Positions 43,053 through 51,719 of a DNA stretch of 64,000 bases are shown piece after piece. Position 1 is the stretch's first letter. Every line of letters starts with the position of its first letter. The stretch is from positions 124,001 to 188,000 of the forward strand of contig JBBRPP010000002.1 in NCBI GenBank assembly GCA_038227995.1. The letters run 5' to 3'. The notes below the pieces were generated by a model. That model had not been told where the DNA came from. It saw only the letters and a program-made list of their open reading frames with translations, and did no database searches. A program made the position numbers and the translations under genes. This DNA is from WLMZ01 sp038227995 (GTDB lineage Bacteria; Actinomycetota; Acidimicrobiia; Acidimicrobiales; Ilumatobacteraceae).

Positions 43053-46000
43053 CTACCTCCTCGCGACCGAACGTCGCCGGCGACTCACCGTCACCATCAG
43101 GGAACCCGCCGCGAGGAACCACGCGGCGAGGGCGAGCTCGACGATCGACGCCGTGCCGGTGGTCGGCAGCGATTCGATCGCGCTGACGATCGTCAGCGAT
43201 GCCTGCGCATCGTTGTCGGTGGGTGTCGCCGACGTGTCGGTCGATGTGGTCGGTACCACGAGCGGATTGGTCTCGTTGACCTCGCCCGGCCCGGGGCTGA
43301 TGAATGCCACGTTGTGCAGCGAGCCTGGCAGGGCCGACGCGATGGTGGCCACGACGGTGATGACCGGGCCGTCCGCGCCGCTGGCCAGACCAGCGATCGC
43401 GGTGCACGTCACGCCGTCGCAGGAGTAGCCGGTGCCAGTCATCGAGACGAGTCGGAGCCCGTCCGGCACGACCTCGGTCACGGACCAGCCGGGTAGTGCG
43501 TCGACGGGGCCGTTGTTGTGCGGTGTGAGAACGAAGGTCGTCGCCGTGCCGGCCACGAACGGGCCGCTTGACAACAGTGACTTCGACAGCGAGAGGTCGA
43601 TCGACACGAGGCCGAGGTCGAGCGTGAGATCAGCCTGTCCTCCGGCCAGCACGACGCTGGTTGCCGTCACGCCGTTGGAATCGGTCGGCGCTGCGGGCGT
43701 GTCCTGTGACGTGGTCACGCTGAAGCCGTTCGGCAGGCCGCTGAACTTGACGACGTATTGCCCGGGCGGCAGATTGCCGAATCCGTACTTGCCGTTCGCA
43801 TCCGTCGTTCGCGGTGCGACGGGGTTGCCGTCGACATCGATCGTGACCGGTGTGACGCCATCGGCCCGGTACAGCGTGACCGTGACGCCGGCGACGGGGA
43901 TGTCGCTGGAGTCCTGGTGACCATCGCGGTTGACGTCGATCCACACGTAGTCTCCGACCGACACGGGCTGGTAGATGCCGGCGTCGATCGTGCGGTCGAT
44001 GAACGGTGCCGTCACCGTGTCAGCCGGGATCGACGGTGTCACGTTGTTCGACGCAGCCGGCGGTCCGAGCGTGAACGTCGCCGTCGTGCCCATCCCGTCG
44101 ACGTTCGAGTCGACGGTGCGGTCCGGACCCGTTGTCGGTGTGGTGAACCGATATCCAGCGGGGAGGCCGAACGTCTCGTGGTAGTCGCCAGCCGGCAGGT
44201 TGTCGAAGTGGTAGTGGCCGCTGGCGTCGGTGCTGGTCGTCGCGACGACGTTGCCGGCCGCGTCGAACAGCGTGACCTTGTCACCTGGCACCGGCGCTTC
44301 GCCGGCGTCCTGGATGCCGTTGTGGTTGGCGTCGATCCACACGAAGTCACCGACCGAGTACGACGCGATCAGCGACGTCTCCGAAGCGACTCCCGCCTGC
44401 GCGTTCACGGCTGCAGTGTTCGTCGTTGCGGGCAGCGTCTCGGCGTAGCTGTAGCAACCGGCAGCCACCAGCTTCTTCGACGCCGATGTCGTGTAGGTGC
44501 CGTCGCCGCTGATCGCCAGCGTTCCGGAGTCGAAGACCACGGCAGCTGCCCAGTTGACGCCTACGCAGGAGCCGCTGGTCACCGGCGGGACGGGACCGAA
44601 AAGCGTCCACACTGCTGCGATGTCGTGGCCCGCGGTGTTCGTCACGACGACGTCGTCCGTGAGCGTGACACCGATCGACGCGCTCTGCGCCGACGTCGTG
44701 GTGACCACGGTCGGAACGTTGCGGCCGATCACGGTCGTCTCGCTGACGACACCGGGCTTCGTCGTCGGCACGGCGTTCGTGCCCGCCGAAGCGGTCAGAC
44801 TCTCGGTGTACGTGTAGCAGCCCGCCGTTTTCAGCGGCATCGCCGGTGTCGTGGTCGTTCCGGAGCCCTTGACGAGGGTCACCGTGAACGAGCCTGTCGC
44901 GACTGTCGGAGCACCGACCCACGTGACCGAGGCGCAGCTGCCGTCGGCAGGTGCCACGGGCCCGAGCAAGGTCCAGGTTCCATCGAGCGATGAGCCCGCT
45001 CCTCCGGTGACGTTGATCGTGTCGGAGATCTGCGCGCCGAGACCGGCCTGTTGGTTGGAGATGACCGTGGTCAAGGTCGGCGTCAGGGCACTGACGAGTG
45101 CCGTCTCGCTGACGATGCCCGGAGTGGTGCTCGTCGCAGTCGTGATCGCGGTTGCCTCGAGCGAGTCGGTGAACGTGTAGCAGCCGGCAACCGTGAGCGG
45201 TTTCGTCGATGGGGTCGGGTACGTCCCATCGCCGGTGACGTCGAACGTCCCCGAGTCGAACGTTGCAGCCTTGGCCCACGACACAGCACCACACACACCC
45301 TCGCCGGGGGCGACGGGGCCGAGCAACGCCCACGATCCACTGGTCGCCGCACCATTCGTCCCGGTGACGACAACGCTGTCGGAAAGGGTCGACCCGACCG
45401 TCGTCGTTTGCGACGAGATCGTGGTCGTGAGTGCCGGAGTGCTGAGGCGGAGGATGCCGGCGTCGATCGTGCGGTCGATGAACGGCGCAGTCACGTTGTC
45501 GCCTGGGATCGATGCGGTGACGTGGTTTCCGCCCGCCGGAGCCCCGAGGACGAACGTCGGCGTGACGCCGGTCGAGGTGTCGGGGTTCGAGTCGTTCTGT
45601 GGTGTCGAGCCGCTGAGCGACTGACCCGTGAACTGGTAGCCGGTCGGCAGGTTGGAGAACGCCACCGAGTACGTCCCGGCTGGCAAGTTGTCGAAGTGGT
45701 ACAGACCGTTGGCGTCGGTGGTGGTCGTACTCAGCGCTGCGCCAGTCGAGTCGCGCAGCTTCACGGTCACGCCCTTGACCGGCAGCTCACCGGTGTCCTG
45801 GATGCCATTGCCGTTCGTGTCGTACCAGGCGTAGTCGCCGACGGAGTAGGTGATCACCATCAACGCCGTTTCCGAGACCAGGCCCGGTGTCGTTGTCTTG
45901 ACGGCCGTTGTCGTTGCCGTCGCCGGCAGGCCGTCGACGAACGTGTAGCAGCCGCCTGCGACGAGTGGCTTCGTCGACGAGGTCTTGTACGTGCCGTCAC

Positions 46001-49000
46001 CTTTCACGGGGAACGTGCCCGAGTCGAATGTTGCCGCGCCGGCCCATGACGCCGTTGCGCACGAACCGCTCACCGGGGCAACGGGACCGAGCAGGGTCCA
46101 CGTCCCATCCATCGACGCGCCTGCGGTGTTGGTGACGACGACGCTGTCGGACAGGGTCGACCCGTAGGCCGGCGTCTGCGACGAAACCGTCGTGGTCAGC
46201 GCGGGGTCGGTGATCGACTGGACGAGACCGGCATCGATGGTGCGGTTGATCGACACAGCGATCACCACGCCGTCGCTCTTGACCGGTGCCGTCATGCCGG
46301 ACAGGCCCGCACCGATCTTGAACAATGGCGTCGTCGCCGAGCCCGCCGCGCCGGCGGGTGTGTTGCTGTCGTTCGTCGCCGTCTGGTTGCCGGCGTTGTT
46401 CTGCGTCGTCGTGACGAATCCGGCGGGCAGGTTCGAGAACACGACCTTGTAGGTCCCAGCGGGAAGGTTGTCGAAGACGTAGTGCCCATTGGCGTCCGTC
46501 GTGGTCGAGGCAACGGGCTGTCCGTTGGCGTCGAGCGCGGGTGTGCCGTCGGGGTTGACGAGATCAACTGTGACACCCTTGACGGCCGCCTCACCCGCTG
46601 ACTGCAGTCCGTCGTGGTTCGTGTCGTACCAGACGTAGTCACCGACGGCGTATGCGTCGGGGACCACGAACGGGATGATCACGCCGACCTTGCGTGGCTC
46701 TGACGCGAGGAGACGATCGGTCGATCCGTTGGCATTCAGGCGGAACTCACGGTGACCAAGTGAGTTCCAGGCGATCGAGAGAGCCAGCGGGCTGGTGGTC
46801 GACGTCGGCGCGGACAGCGGCGCCTTCATGTCGGCCTGCAGATCGATCGTGTCGAGTGGGTTCCACGCCGGTGAGGCGCCGCCGACGGGTTGGTAGGCCG
46901 ACAGCCGGAAGCTGCGAACCGTTGTCCAATCGGTGATCTGGGCGGCGGTGTACCACGTGTTGTCGCACGACGCCTGCCAGACGCCGTCGTTCGCCCCCTT
47001 GTTCAACTCGGGGCGGCACGGGTTCGTGGTCAGGTTGTACTGGACCGTCGCGTTGGCACCGGCAGCCTGATCGAGGATCTGGATCGGCCCGGTGAGGTTC
47101 GGCTGCCAGTCGCTGCCGCGCTGCTGGCCGCCGAGCAACTGGGTGACTCCGGTGTCAGCGGCGTACGGCAGGATGTCGTACATGACGTAGTTCGTGGCGA
47201 CGACGTTGCCCGTGTTCTTGAGGTGGAACCGGTAGCTGAACGGGCCGCCCGGCGTGGTCTGCGCAACACACGGGTAGCGGGTGTATCCGCCGCCGTCGTC
47301 GGGGCACGAAGCACTGGGCTGACCGGTGGTCTCGTCGACGAACGACTGTCCCACTGCGCCGCTGTCCCACTTCGACGAATCGATGATCGCGGCTGCGGCC
47401 ACATCGACATTGTCGGTGGCGTTGCAGGTCGGATCGACGGTGCCCGTGCCGTTGCCGAGGTAGTCGTGGGTGTCGGTGCCAGTGATCGAGAACTGATTGC
47501 ACTCGAGCGGCATGTCGCTGACGAAGGTCGCTGTGTTCGTGTAGCTGCCCACCGACACCCCGTCGTTGACGCGCACCTTCAGACGAATGATGAACGCGTC
47601 GGTTTGCGGGACCTGGGTGATCCCGAAGTGGCCATTGGTCAGGTCCACCGACCAGCTCAAGCCTGTTGCGCCGGCACCGTCGATGTTCGGCGTGATCGTC
47701 GGAGCGGGGAAATCGGCCTCGTTGACCAGGTGATTGATGTTCGCGCAGTTCGAGGCAAGGGTCTGGTCGAAACCCCCACCCAAGCCGTACGTCGCGACAC
47801 AGTCGACGGCGACGAAACTGAATTCCTTGGGCAGTGTGTCGGCAACCGTGAACTTCTGGACGGTGCCCTTCGTCGCGTCGGCGTTGAAGGCGAAGGCCCA
47901 CTCGAAGACGGTTCCCGGAGTGATCGCCCCCGCGGACGAGTCGGGGTAGGCATGCGCCTTCGAGATCGCGATCGCGGCGACCGGCGAAGTCACCACGGTC
48001 GTCGAGCACGGATTGTTCGAGGTGAGCGTCGCCGTGGTGCTGACGGCGCAGTTCTCGATGGATGTACCGACCGACGCGTCGACGGTTCCCGAGAGTTGAA
48101 TCGTTCCGAACACCTCGCCGGGTGCAGCGGTACCGCTCGTCGGCCGTGCTCTCACGCCGGTCGCAGCCGGGTTGAGGTAGTGCCGGCCCCAGCCGTAGTA
48201 GACGTCGCCGGACGTCCACGTGGCCAGGGGCTGCCACACGCCACCGATCAATTGCTCGAAGGTCTCCGGTGTCTCCGGCACGGACACGTTGTAGGGGTGC
48301 TCGAAGGAGATGAAGTAGTTGCTGATCCCAGCCGGCAATGGCGTGTCGGTCACCACGGGGCCGACCAGGGTCGAGTTACCGGTGTTCGTGCCCACGATGT
48401 ACCACGTGGTGACGTTGTCCGGGTTCTCGGTGTCGGAACCGGACTTGCTGGTCTCGATCGAGTCGACCGGAGCAGCGAGTGTGACGCGCGAATTGTCCTT
48501 CAACGTGCCGGACGAGCCGTCGGCGTAGTTGAAGCTGCCGGCGACGCTGTTGATGACGATCTGAGCTGCGGTGAACGCCGGCTCACCAGCAACGCGGGGC
48601 GTGCTCGGATACGTCAGCTTGACGTCGGCGACGTAATCCTCGTTCGGCGCGAGTGGCCCGACCGTCCACGTGATCGTGTGGTTCGTGTAGTCGACGACGC
48701 CACCGTCGGCATCGACGATGACGGCACCCGGCGGAAAGCTGTCGACGATCGTTCCGGAGGTGATCGACTCGTTGCCGATCACCGACGGGGCGCTCAACTC
48801 GACGTGGTAGGTCACGATCGAGTCGACGGTCGGGTCGTTGGTCGGATGCGTCTTTGCTTTCGTGAGGTTCCACGTCGGCGTGGACGCCGGGACGACGATG
48901 TCGACGACAGGCGTCGTCAATGGTTCGGCGTTGGGAACAGCGATGGTCGCGTCGTTGGGGATCGTTCCGGCCGGAGCGGTGGCTTTGACGCGGGCGATGA

Positions 49001-49427
49001 GGATGATCTCGCTCGTGGTGCCGTCGTTGAAGTTCGACAGGTTGACGGTGGCGGTGTGGCTGGTCTCATCCCACGTCGAGCCGATGATCGTCGCACCGGT
49101 GGTCGGTTGGACGATCTGCACGAAGTCGAGGTTGGGATCAAGGACGTCGGTGATCGTTCCGGTGCCACAGGGCTCGGACAGCGATGAGCACTGGAACTGC
49201 AGGCGATAGCGGACGAGTGACCCCGCCTGGAAGGTGTTCGGCCCGGTGAACCCAGTGCCCTGGATCGAGTCGAGGTTCTTGGTGAGCGTCGCCGCCGCCG
49301 CCGACGCCATCTTCGCACCCGCCGGAATCACCAACCCGACGATCGCCACGGCGATCGCCGTGAGCAATCGGGAGATCGTGGTCGTCGCCCGTCGATCGTG
49401 GGAACTGGCCTGATCTGTGCCTTGCAT
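43053..49427 (-). CDS. Large sortase-anchored SdrD_B/DUF11 surface protein (LPTTG)
   Basis: The roughly 2,124-residue protein starts at ATG 49427 (GGA six bases upstream) with a signal peptide (ISRLLTAIAVAIVGLVIPAG). The N-terminal 950 residues are DUF11-like beta domains. Four SdrD_B modules follow (VWYDTNHDGLQSAGEA, AWYDTNGNGIQDTGEL, VWIDANHNGIQDAGEA, VWIDVNRDGHQDSSD). Between them are four copies of a roughly 117-residue repeat with an LGPV-P core and two conserved Cys. A DUF11 domain (LTPHNNGPVDALPGWSVTE) precedes the sorting signal LPTTG, hydrophobic helix and SRRRRSVARR. The layout is that of a wall-anchored stalk or adhesin. It shares domain types and anchoring with the 30055 protein. 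Confidence 0.9.
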   Translation of the reverse strand: MQGTDQASSHDRRATTTISRLLTAIAVAIVGLVIPAGAKMASAAAATLTKNLDSIQGTGFTGPNTFQAGSLVRYRLQFQCSSLSEPCGTGTITDVLDPNLDFVQIVQPTTGATIIGSTWDETSHTATVNLSNFNDGTTSEIILIARVKATAPAGTIPNDATIAVPNAEPLTTPVVDIVVPASTPTWNLTKAKTHPTNDPTVDSIVTYHVELSAPSVIGNESITSGTIVDSFPPGAVIVDADGGVVDYTNHTITWTVGPLAPNEDYVADVKLTYPSTPRVAGEPAFTAAQIVINSVAGSFNYADGSSGTLKDNSRVTLAAPVDSIETSKSGSDTENPDNVTTWYIVGTNTGNSTLVGPVVTDTPLPAGISNYFISFEHPYNVSVPETPETFEQLIGGVWQPLATWTSGDVYYGWGRHYLNPAATGVRARPTSGTAAPGEVFGTIQLSGTVDASVGTSIENCAVSTTATLTSNNPCSTTVVTSPVAAIAISKAHAYPDSSAGAITPGTVFEWAFAFNADATKGTVQKFTVADTLPKEFSFVAVDCVATYGLGGGFDQTLASNCANINHLVNEADFPAPTITPNIDGAGATGLSWSVDLTNGHFGITQVPQTDAFIIRLKVRVNDGVSVGSYTNTATFVSDMPLECNQFSITGTDTHDYLGNGTGTVDPTCNATDNVDVAAAAIIDSSKWDSGAVGQSFVDETTGQPSASCPDDGGGYTRYPCVAQTTPGGPFSYRFHLKNTGNVVATNYVMYDILPYAADTGVTQLLGGQQRGSDWQPNLTGPIQILDQAAGANATVQYNLTTNPCRPELNKGANDGVWQASCDNTWYTAAQITDWTTVRSFRLSAYQPVGGASPAWNPLDTIDLQADMKAPLSAPTSTTSPLALSIAWNSLGHREFRLNANGSTDRLLASEPRKVGVIIPFVVPDAYAVGDYVWYDTNHDGLQSAGEAAVKGVTVDLVNPDGTPALDANGQPVASTTTDANGHYVFDNLPAGTYKVVFSNLPAGFVTTTQNNAGNQTATNDSNTPAGAAGSATTPLFKIGAGLSGMTAPVKSDGVVIAVSINRTIDAGLVQSITDPALTTTVSSQTPAYGSTLSDSVVVTNTAGASMDGTWTLLGPVAPVSGSCATASWAGAATFDSGTFPVKGDGTYKTSSTKPLVAGGCYTFVDGLPATATTTAVKTTTPGLVSETALMVITYSVGDYAWYDTNGNGIQDTGELPVKGVTVKLRDSTGAALSTTTTDANGLYHFDNLPAGTYSVAFSNLPTGYQFTGQSLSGSTPQNDSNPDTSTGVTPTFVLGAPAGGNHVTASIPGDNVTAPFIDRTIDAGILRLSTPALTTTISSQTTTVGSTLSDSVVVTGTNGAATSGSWALLGPVAPGEGVCGAVSWAKAATFDSGTFDVTGDGTYPTPSTKPLTVAGCYTFTDSLEATAITTATSTTPGIVSETALVSALTPTLTTVISNQQAGLGAQISDTINVTGGAGSSLDGTWTLLGPVAPADGSCASVTWVGAPTVATGSFTVTLVKGSGTTTTPAMPLKTAGCYTYTESLTASAGTNAVPTTKPGVVSETTVIGRNVPTVVTTTSAQSASIGVTLTDDVVVTNTAGHDIAAVWTLFGPVPPVTSGSCVGVNWAAAVVFDSGTLAISGDGTYTTSASKKLVAAGCYSYAETLPATTNTAAVNAQAGVASETSLIASYSVGDFVWIDANHNGIQDAGEAPVPGDKVTLFDAAGNVVATTSTDASGHYHFDNLPAGDYHETFGLPAGYRFTTPTTGPDRTVDSNVDGMGTTATFTLGPPAASNNVTPSIPADTVTAPFIDRTIDAGIYQPVSVGDYVWIDVNRDGHQDSSDIPVAGVTVTLYRADGVTPVTIDVDGNPVAPRTTDANGKYGFGNLPPGQYVVKFSGLPNGFSVTTSQDTPAAPTDSNGVTATSVVLAGGQADLTLDLGLVSIDLSLSKSLLSSGPFVAGTATTFVLTPHNNGPVDALPGWSVTEVVPDGLRLVSMTGTGYSCDGVTCTAIAGLASGADGPVITVVATIASALPGSLHNVAFISPGPGEVNETNPLVVPTTSTDTSATPTDNDAQASLTIVSAIESLPTTGTASIVELALAAWFLAAGSLMVTVSRRRRSVARR
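44365..46205 (-). repeat. Four copies of a ~117-residue Cys-paired repeat
   Basis: Copies at about 45852-46205, 45090-45435, 44722-45090 and 44365-44722. Each begins (P)xLTT(T/V)-S-Q or similar, runs through LSDSVVVT-like, W-LLGPVAP, GSC, FDSG, GDGTY-T, KPL-x-x-GCY and ends SET. Repeats 1 and 2 are split by an SdrD_B module. The two Cys per copy are conserved. Confidence 0.75.
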
Positions 49428-49628
49428 GCTGCATCCATTCCTCGGAGTCCACACGCGGTGGATGACGCGGCGCTGCGTCCGCTCCTTGACGGCCCGAGGT
49501 CCCGCCGATGACGCCGAAGCCGGAAATCCTTTCGGATCGGCCGCGGTCGAGCGTCACAGCCGGAGCTTCGATGCGAAATTGATGGAGCAGTCGAGGGTCG
49601 CTTGTCGCAACGAACTCGACTGCATCAT

Positions 49629-49657
49629 CGACATCTACCGTGCAACGAGAGATGTCG
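49629..49657. repeat. Inverted repeat CGACATCT / AGATGTCG with a tRNA-like arm
   Basis: Eight-base perfect arms (49629-49636 and 49650-49657) flank a 13-base loop. Bases 49629-49645 match 16 of 17 bases of the tRNA-Ala anticodon region at 51455-51471 in the same orientation. It lies after the beta-helix gene stop; no T-run follows, so a terminator role is unproven. Confidence 0.5.
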
Positions 49658-49703
49658 CCGTCGACGTCCTGGTCACAGCCTCACAACCGCTCCGAAAATG
49701 GTA

Positions 49704-51257
49704 TCAACCGGCGCACGAGCCATCGGCCAGCGCGACGCCGTTCTCGTCAACGTTGAAGTGGCAGGCGAAGCCATTGCCGGAGACGGCGCCACCTGTCAGC
49801 GTGCTCTGCGAGACTTTGGCCGAGACGCCGCTGACGGCGGCCTCGATCGACCGGAACGATCCGCTGATCGTCGACCCGGTGGCGATCAACGTGGACGGGG
49901 ACACGAGCTGGACGCCGTCGCTGCCGCTGGCGAAGCTGTCGGTCAACGTCACCGACGCTCCACTGTTCGCGTAGATTCCCCAAACGCTCGTTGATCCGCT
50001 TGCGGTGAAGGACGTGCGGCTCACCTTCATCGACGAGCCGTTGGCCTGGAGGCCTATGGAATAGGTATTGGCGCTGGTGGTCACGGTCGAATCAGTGACG
50101 CTCGCCGCGGAGCCCGAGATGGCCAGGATGCCCCAGCCGAAGGCGCTCGAGGAGATGGTCACCGTCGCCGAGTCGATCGTGGGCGACGCCGCGATCAGGG
50201 AGATGCCGACCGCGTCGTTCGCCGAGGCGCTGGCCGTGATGTTTGCAATCGTCGGGCTGGCGGTGTCGATCCTCAGGGCGTCACCCTCCGAAGTAGCACC
50301 GGTCGAGCTTGCCGTGATGTCGGTGATCCGCAGCCCTGCGGTCGGCGCTGTCCCCAGCACCAAGATGCCGATGCCGGAAGGGCCGCCTCCGGTGTTCGCC
50401 ACACTGAGGTTCCGCAGCTCGGCGTGCAACGGGTTCGCGGTGGCGCTCACCGTGGCGCTGTTCGAGGCGGACGACGTGGCGGTCAGCGTGGTGACGTTCT
50501 CGCCGCTGCCCTCGATGTCGACGTAGTCCTTCATCGAGATGCCGTTCGGTTCGGTGTAGGTACCGGGGCCAATCTTGATCACGTAGCGCGACGTCGCACT
50601 GTTGTCGGTGATCGAGGCCAGCGCTGACGCCACCGTGGTGAAGTCGCCGCCGCTCGTTGCGACCCAGATCACGTGCGCCGGCTTCTGCGCCGGGTCGCCC
50701 TTGTCGCCCTTGGGTCCGGGTGTGCCGAGTCCGCCTGCTTGGTAGTAGCCGACGACGTCGGCGGCAAGGTCGACCGCACCGACGTTGATGAAGAACGACA
50801 CCTTTCCGTCGGCGGAGAGCGCGACCGTCACACCATTGGGCGTCGGTGGTTGGTTGGCAATCCAATTGAGGCTCGACGACAGTGGACGCGGCTGATCGGA
50901 CGGAAACACCGTGAGGTAGGAGGATGCCGTCGGGCTGATGGCGACGACGTTCAACGACAGGCCAGTCGCGCCCGCAGGGATCGTGCAGTTGCCGTTGGTG
51001 CCCCATGCCGTGGCAACGAAGGTCTCTCCGGAACCGACAGGCGTTGTTCGCGTTCCGACGACGGACGCGGGCCGCGTGTCGAACAGCCGGCACGGCGTGA
51101 TCGGGACCAGCGAGGATGGCGCCGAGGCGGCCTGCGCGAACAGGCCAATGCCTCCGGCGCCCATCGCTACAGCTATCGCGGCACCAACAGCAGCCCATCG
51201 TGCTCTGTGTAGCCCGACGGGCGCGGGATTGTTGCGGCCCCAGCGATCTGTCCTCAT
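49704..51257 (-). CDS. Secreted beta-helix protein with collagen-like linker
   Basis: The 517-residue protein begins at ATG 51257 with a signal-like segment (VGAAIAVAMGAGGIGLFAQA). A beta domain opens with ITPCRLFDTRP, a pattern common in exported actinobacterial proteins, and ends YYQAGG. A short collagen-like stretch GTPGPKGDKGDP follows. The rest (about 205-517) is a right-handed parallel beta-helix of pectate-lyase type: repeated N/S/T-rich rungs such as TVASALASITDNS, GIYANSGASVTLTDS and SPTIDSATV. No catalytic set was recognised. No LPXTG signal is present. It probably acts as a surface or matrix protein beside the anchored giants. Confidence 0.8.
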   Translation of the reverse strand: MRTDRWGRNNPAPVGLHRARWAAVGAAIAVAMGAGGIGLFAQAASAPSSLVPITPCRLFDTRPASVVGTRTTPVGSGETFVATAWGTNGNCTIPAGATGLSLNVVAISPTASSYLTVFPSDQPRPLSSSLNWIANQPPTPNGVTVALSADGKVSFFINVGAVDLAADVVGYYQAGGLGTPGPKGDKGDPAQKPAHVIWVATSGGDFTTVASALASITDNSATSRYVIKIGPGTYTEPNGISMKDYVDIEGSGENVTTLTATSSASNSATVSATANPLHAELRNLSVANTGGGPSGIGILVLGTAPTAGLRITDITASSTGATSEGDALRIDTASPTIANITASASANDAVGISLIAASPTIDSATVTISSSAFGWGILAISGSAASVTDSTVTTSANTYSIGLQANGSSMKVSRTSFTASGSTSVWGIYANSGASVTLTDSFASGSDGVQLVSPSTLIATGSTISGSFRSIEAAVSGVSAKVSQSTLTGGAVSGNGFACHFNVDENGVALADGSCAG

Positions 51258-51297
51258 CCGGCGACGCCCCTCGTTGTCCGTCGTGATCCTTGGAGGA

Positions 51298-51303
51298 ATC
51301 ATA
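51298..51303 (-). promoter_or_regulatory. Possible -10 box TATGAT for the beta-helix gene
   Basis: Read on the minus strand, TATGAT lies about 40 bases before ATG 51257, and a weak -35 (TTCCAG, 19-base spacing) is upstream. A GAGGGG ribosome-binding site about 11 bases before the ATG fits a normal leader. Confidence 0.35.
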
Positions 51304-51430
51304 GTCACCGTGAAAACGGGACCTGGAACGAAGGGACACCCGACGCGGCGGTGCTGCTCGTGACCCGCGGACCACCTGGCTTCGCAGGCATCGCGCCCAT
51401 CTCGTTCGCACGAAAATATGTGACCTGGAG

Positions 51431-51503
51431 TGGAGACGATGGGAATCGAACCCACGACATCTACCTTGCAAAGGTAGCGCTCTGCCAACTGAGCTACGTC
51501 CCC
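51431..51503 (-). tRNA. tRNA-Ala, anticodon TGC
   Basis: The 73-base minus-strand gene folds as a standard cloverleaf. The acceptor GGGGACG pairs with CGTCTCC and includes the G3-U70 pair that identifies alanine tRNA. The D-arm is GCTC...GAGC, the anticodon stem CTACC/GGTAG with loop TTTGCAA, and the T-arm GTGGG TTCGATT CCCAT. The discriminator is A, and CCA is not encoded. Confidence 0.97.
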
Positions 51504-51570
51504 GAACGGGAAGCACAATCTAGCGGTCCGGTCGGCGGACGGAAACGCAATACTCAGCGACCATCGTCGG

Positions 51571-51594
51571 GTTCGGCGGAAATCTCCGCCGAAC
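51571..51594. repeat. Perfect 10-bp hairpin between tRNA-Ala and the GGDEF/EAL gene
   Basis: GTTCGGCGGA (51571-51580) and TCCGCCGAAC (51585-51594) form a perfect stem with a four-base loop. It lies upstream of both flanking genes, so it is not an ordinary terminator; it is 126 bases before ATG 51720. It could be a protein-binding site or 5'-leader hairpin. Confidence 0.6.
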
Positions 51595-51719
51595 GTCGGT
51601 GACGACCCGACGTTCGAAGCGCTTCCTTTGATGTACGGGAATTTCTTCTCATCTTTTCCGCTGTGGTGTCGATACCTATCTGGACCCAGTCTCGGATTGG
51701 GCAACGCCAGGGGCACAAC

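Noticed and set aside
46890..49187. A 765-codon plus-strand open frame opposite the LPTTG protein
   Set aside because: The minus strand encodes a coherent domain series with signal and sorting motifs; the plus frame is low-complexity antisense.
51258..51716. N-terminal extension of the beta-helix protein through the tRNA (DVAQLAERYL...)
   Set aside because: That peptide is simply tRNA-Ala translated; the signal peptide begins at ATG 51257.
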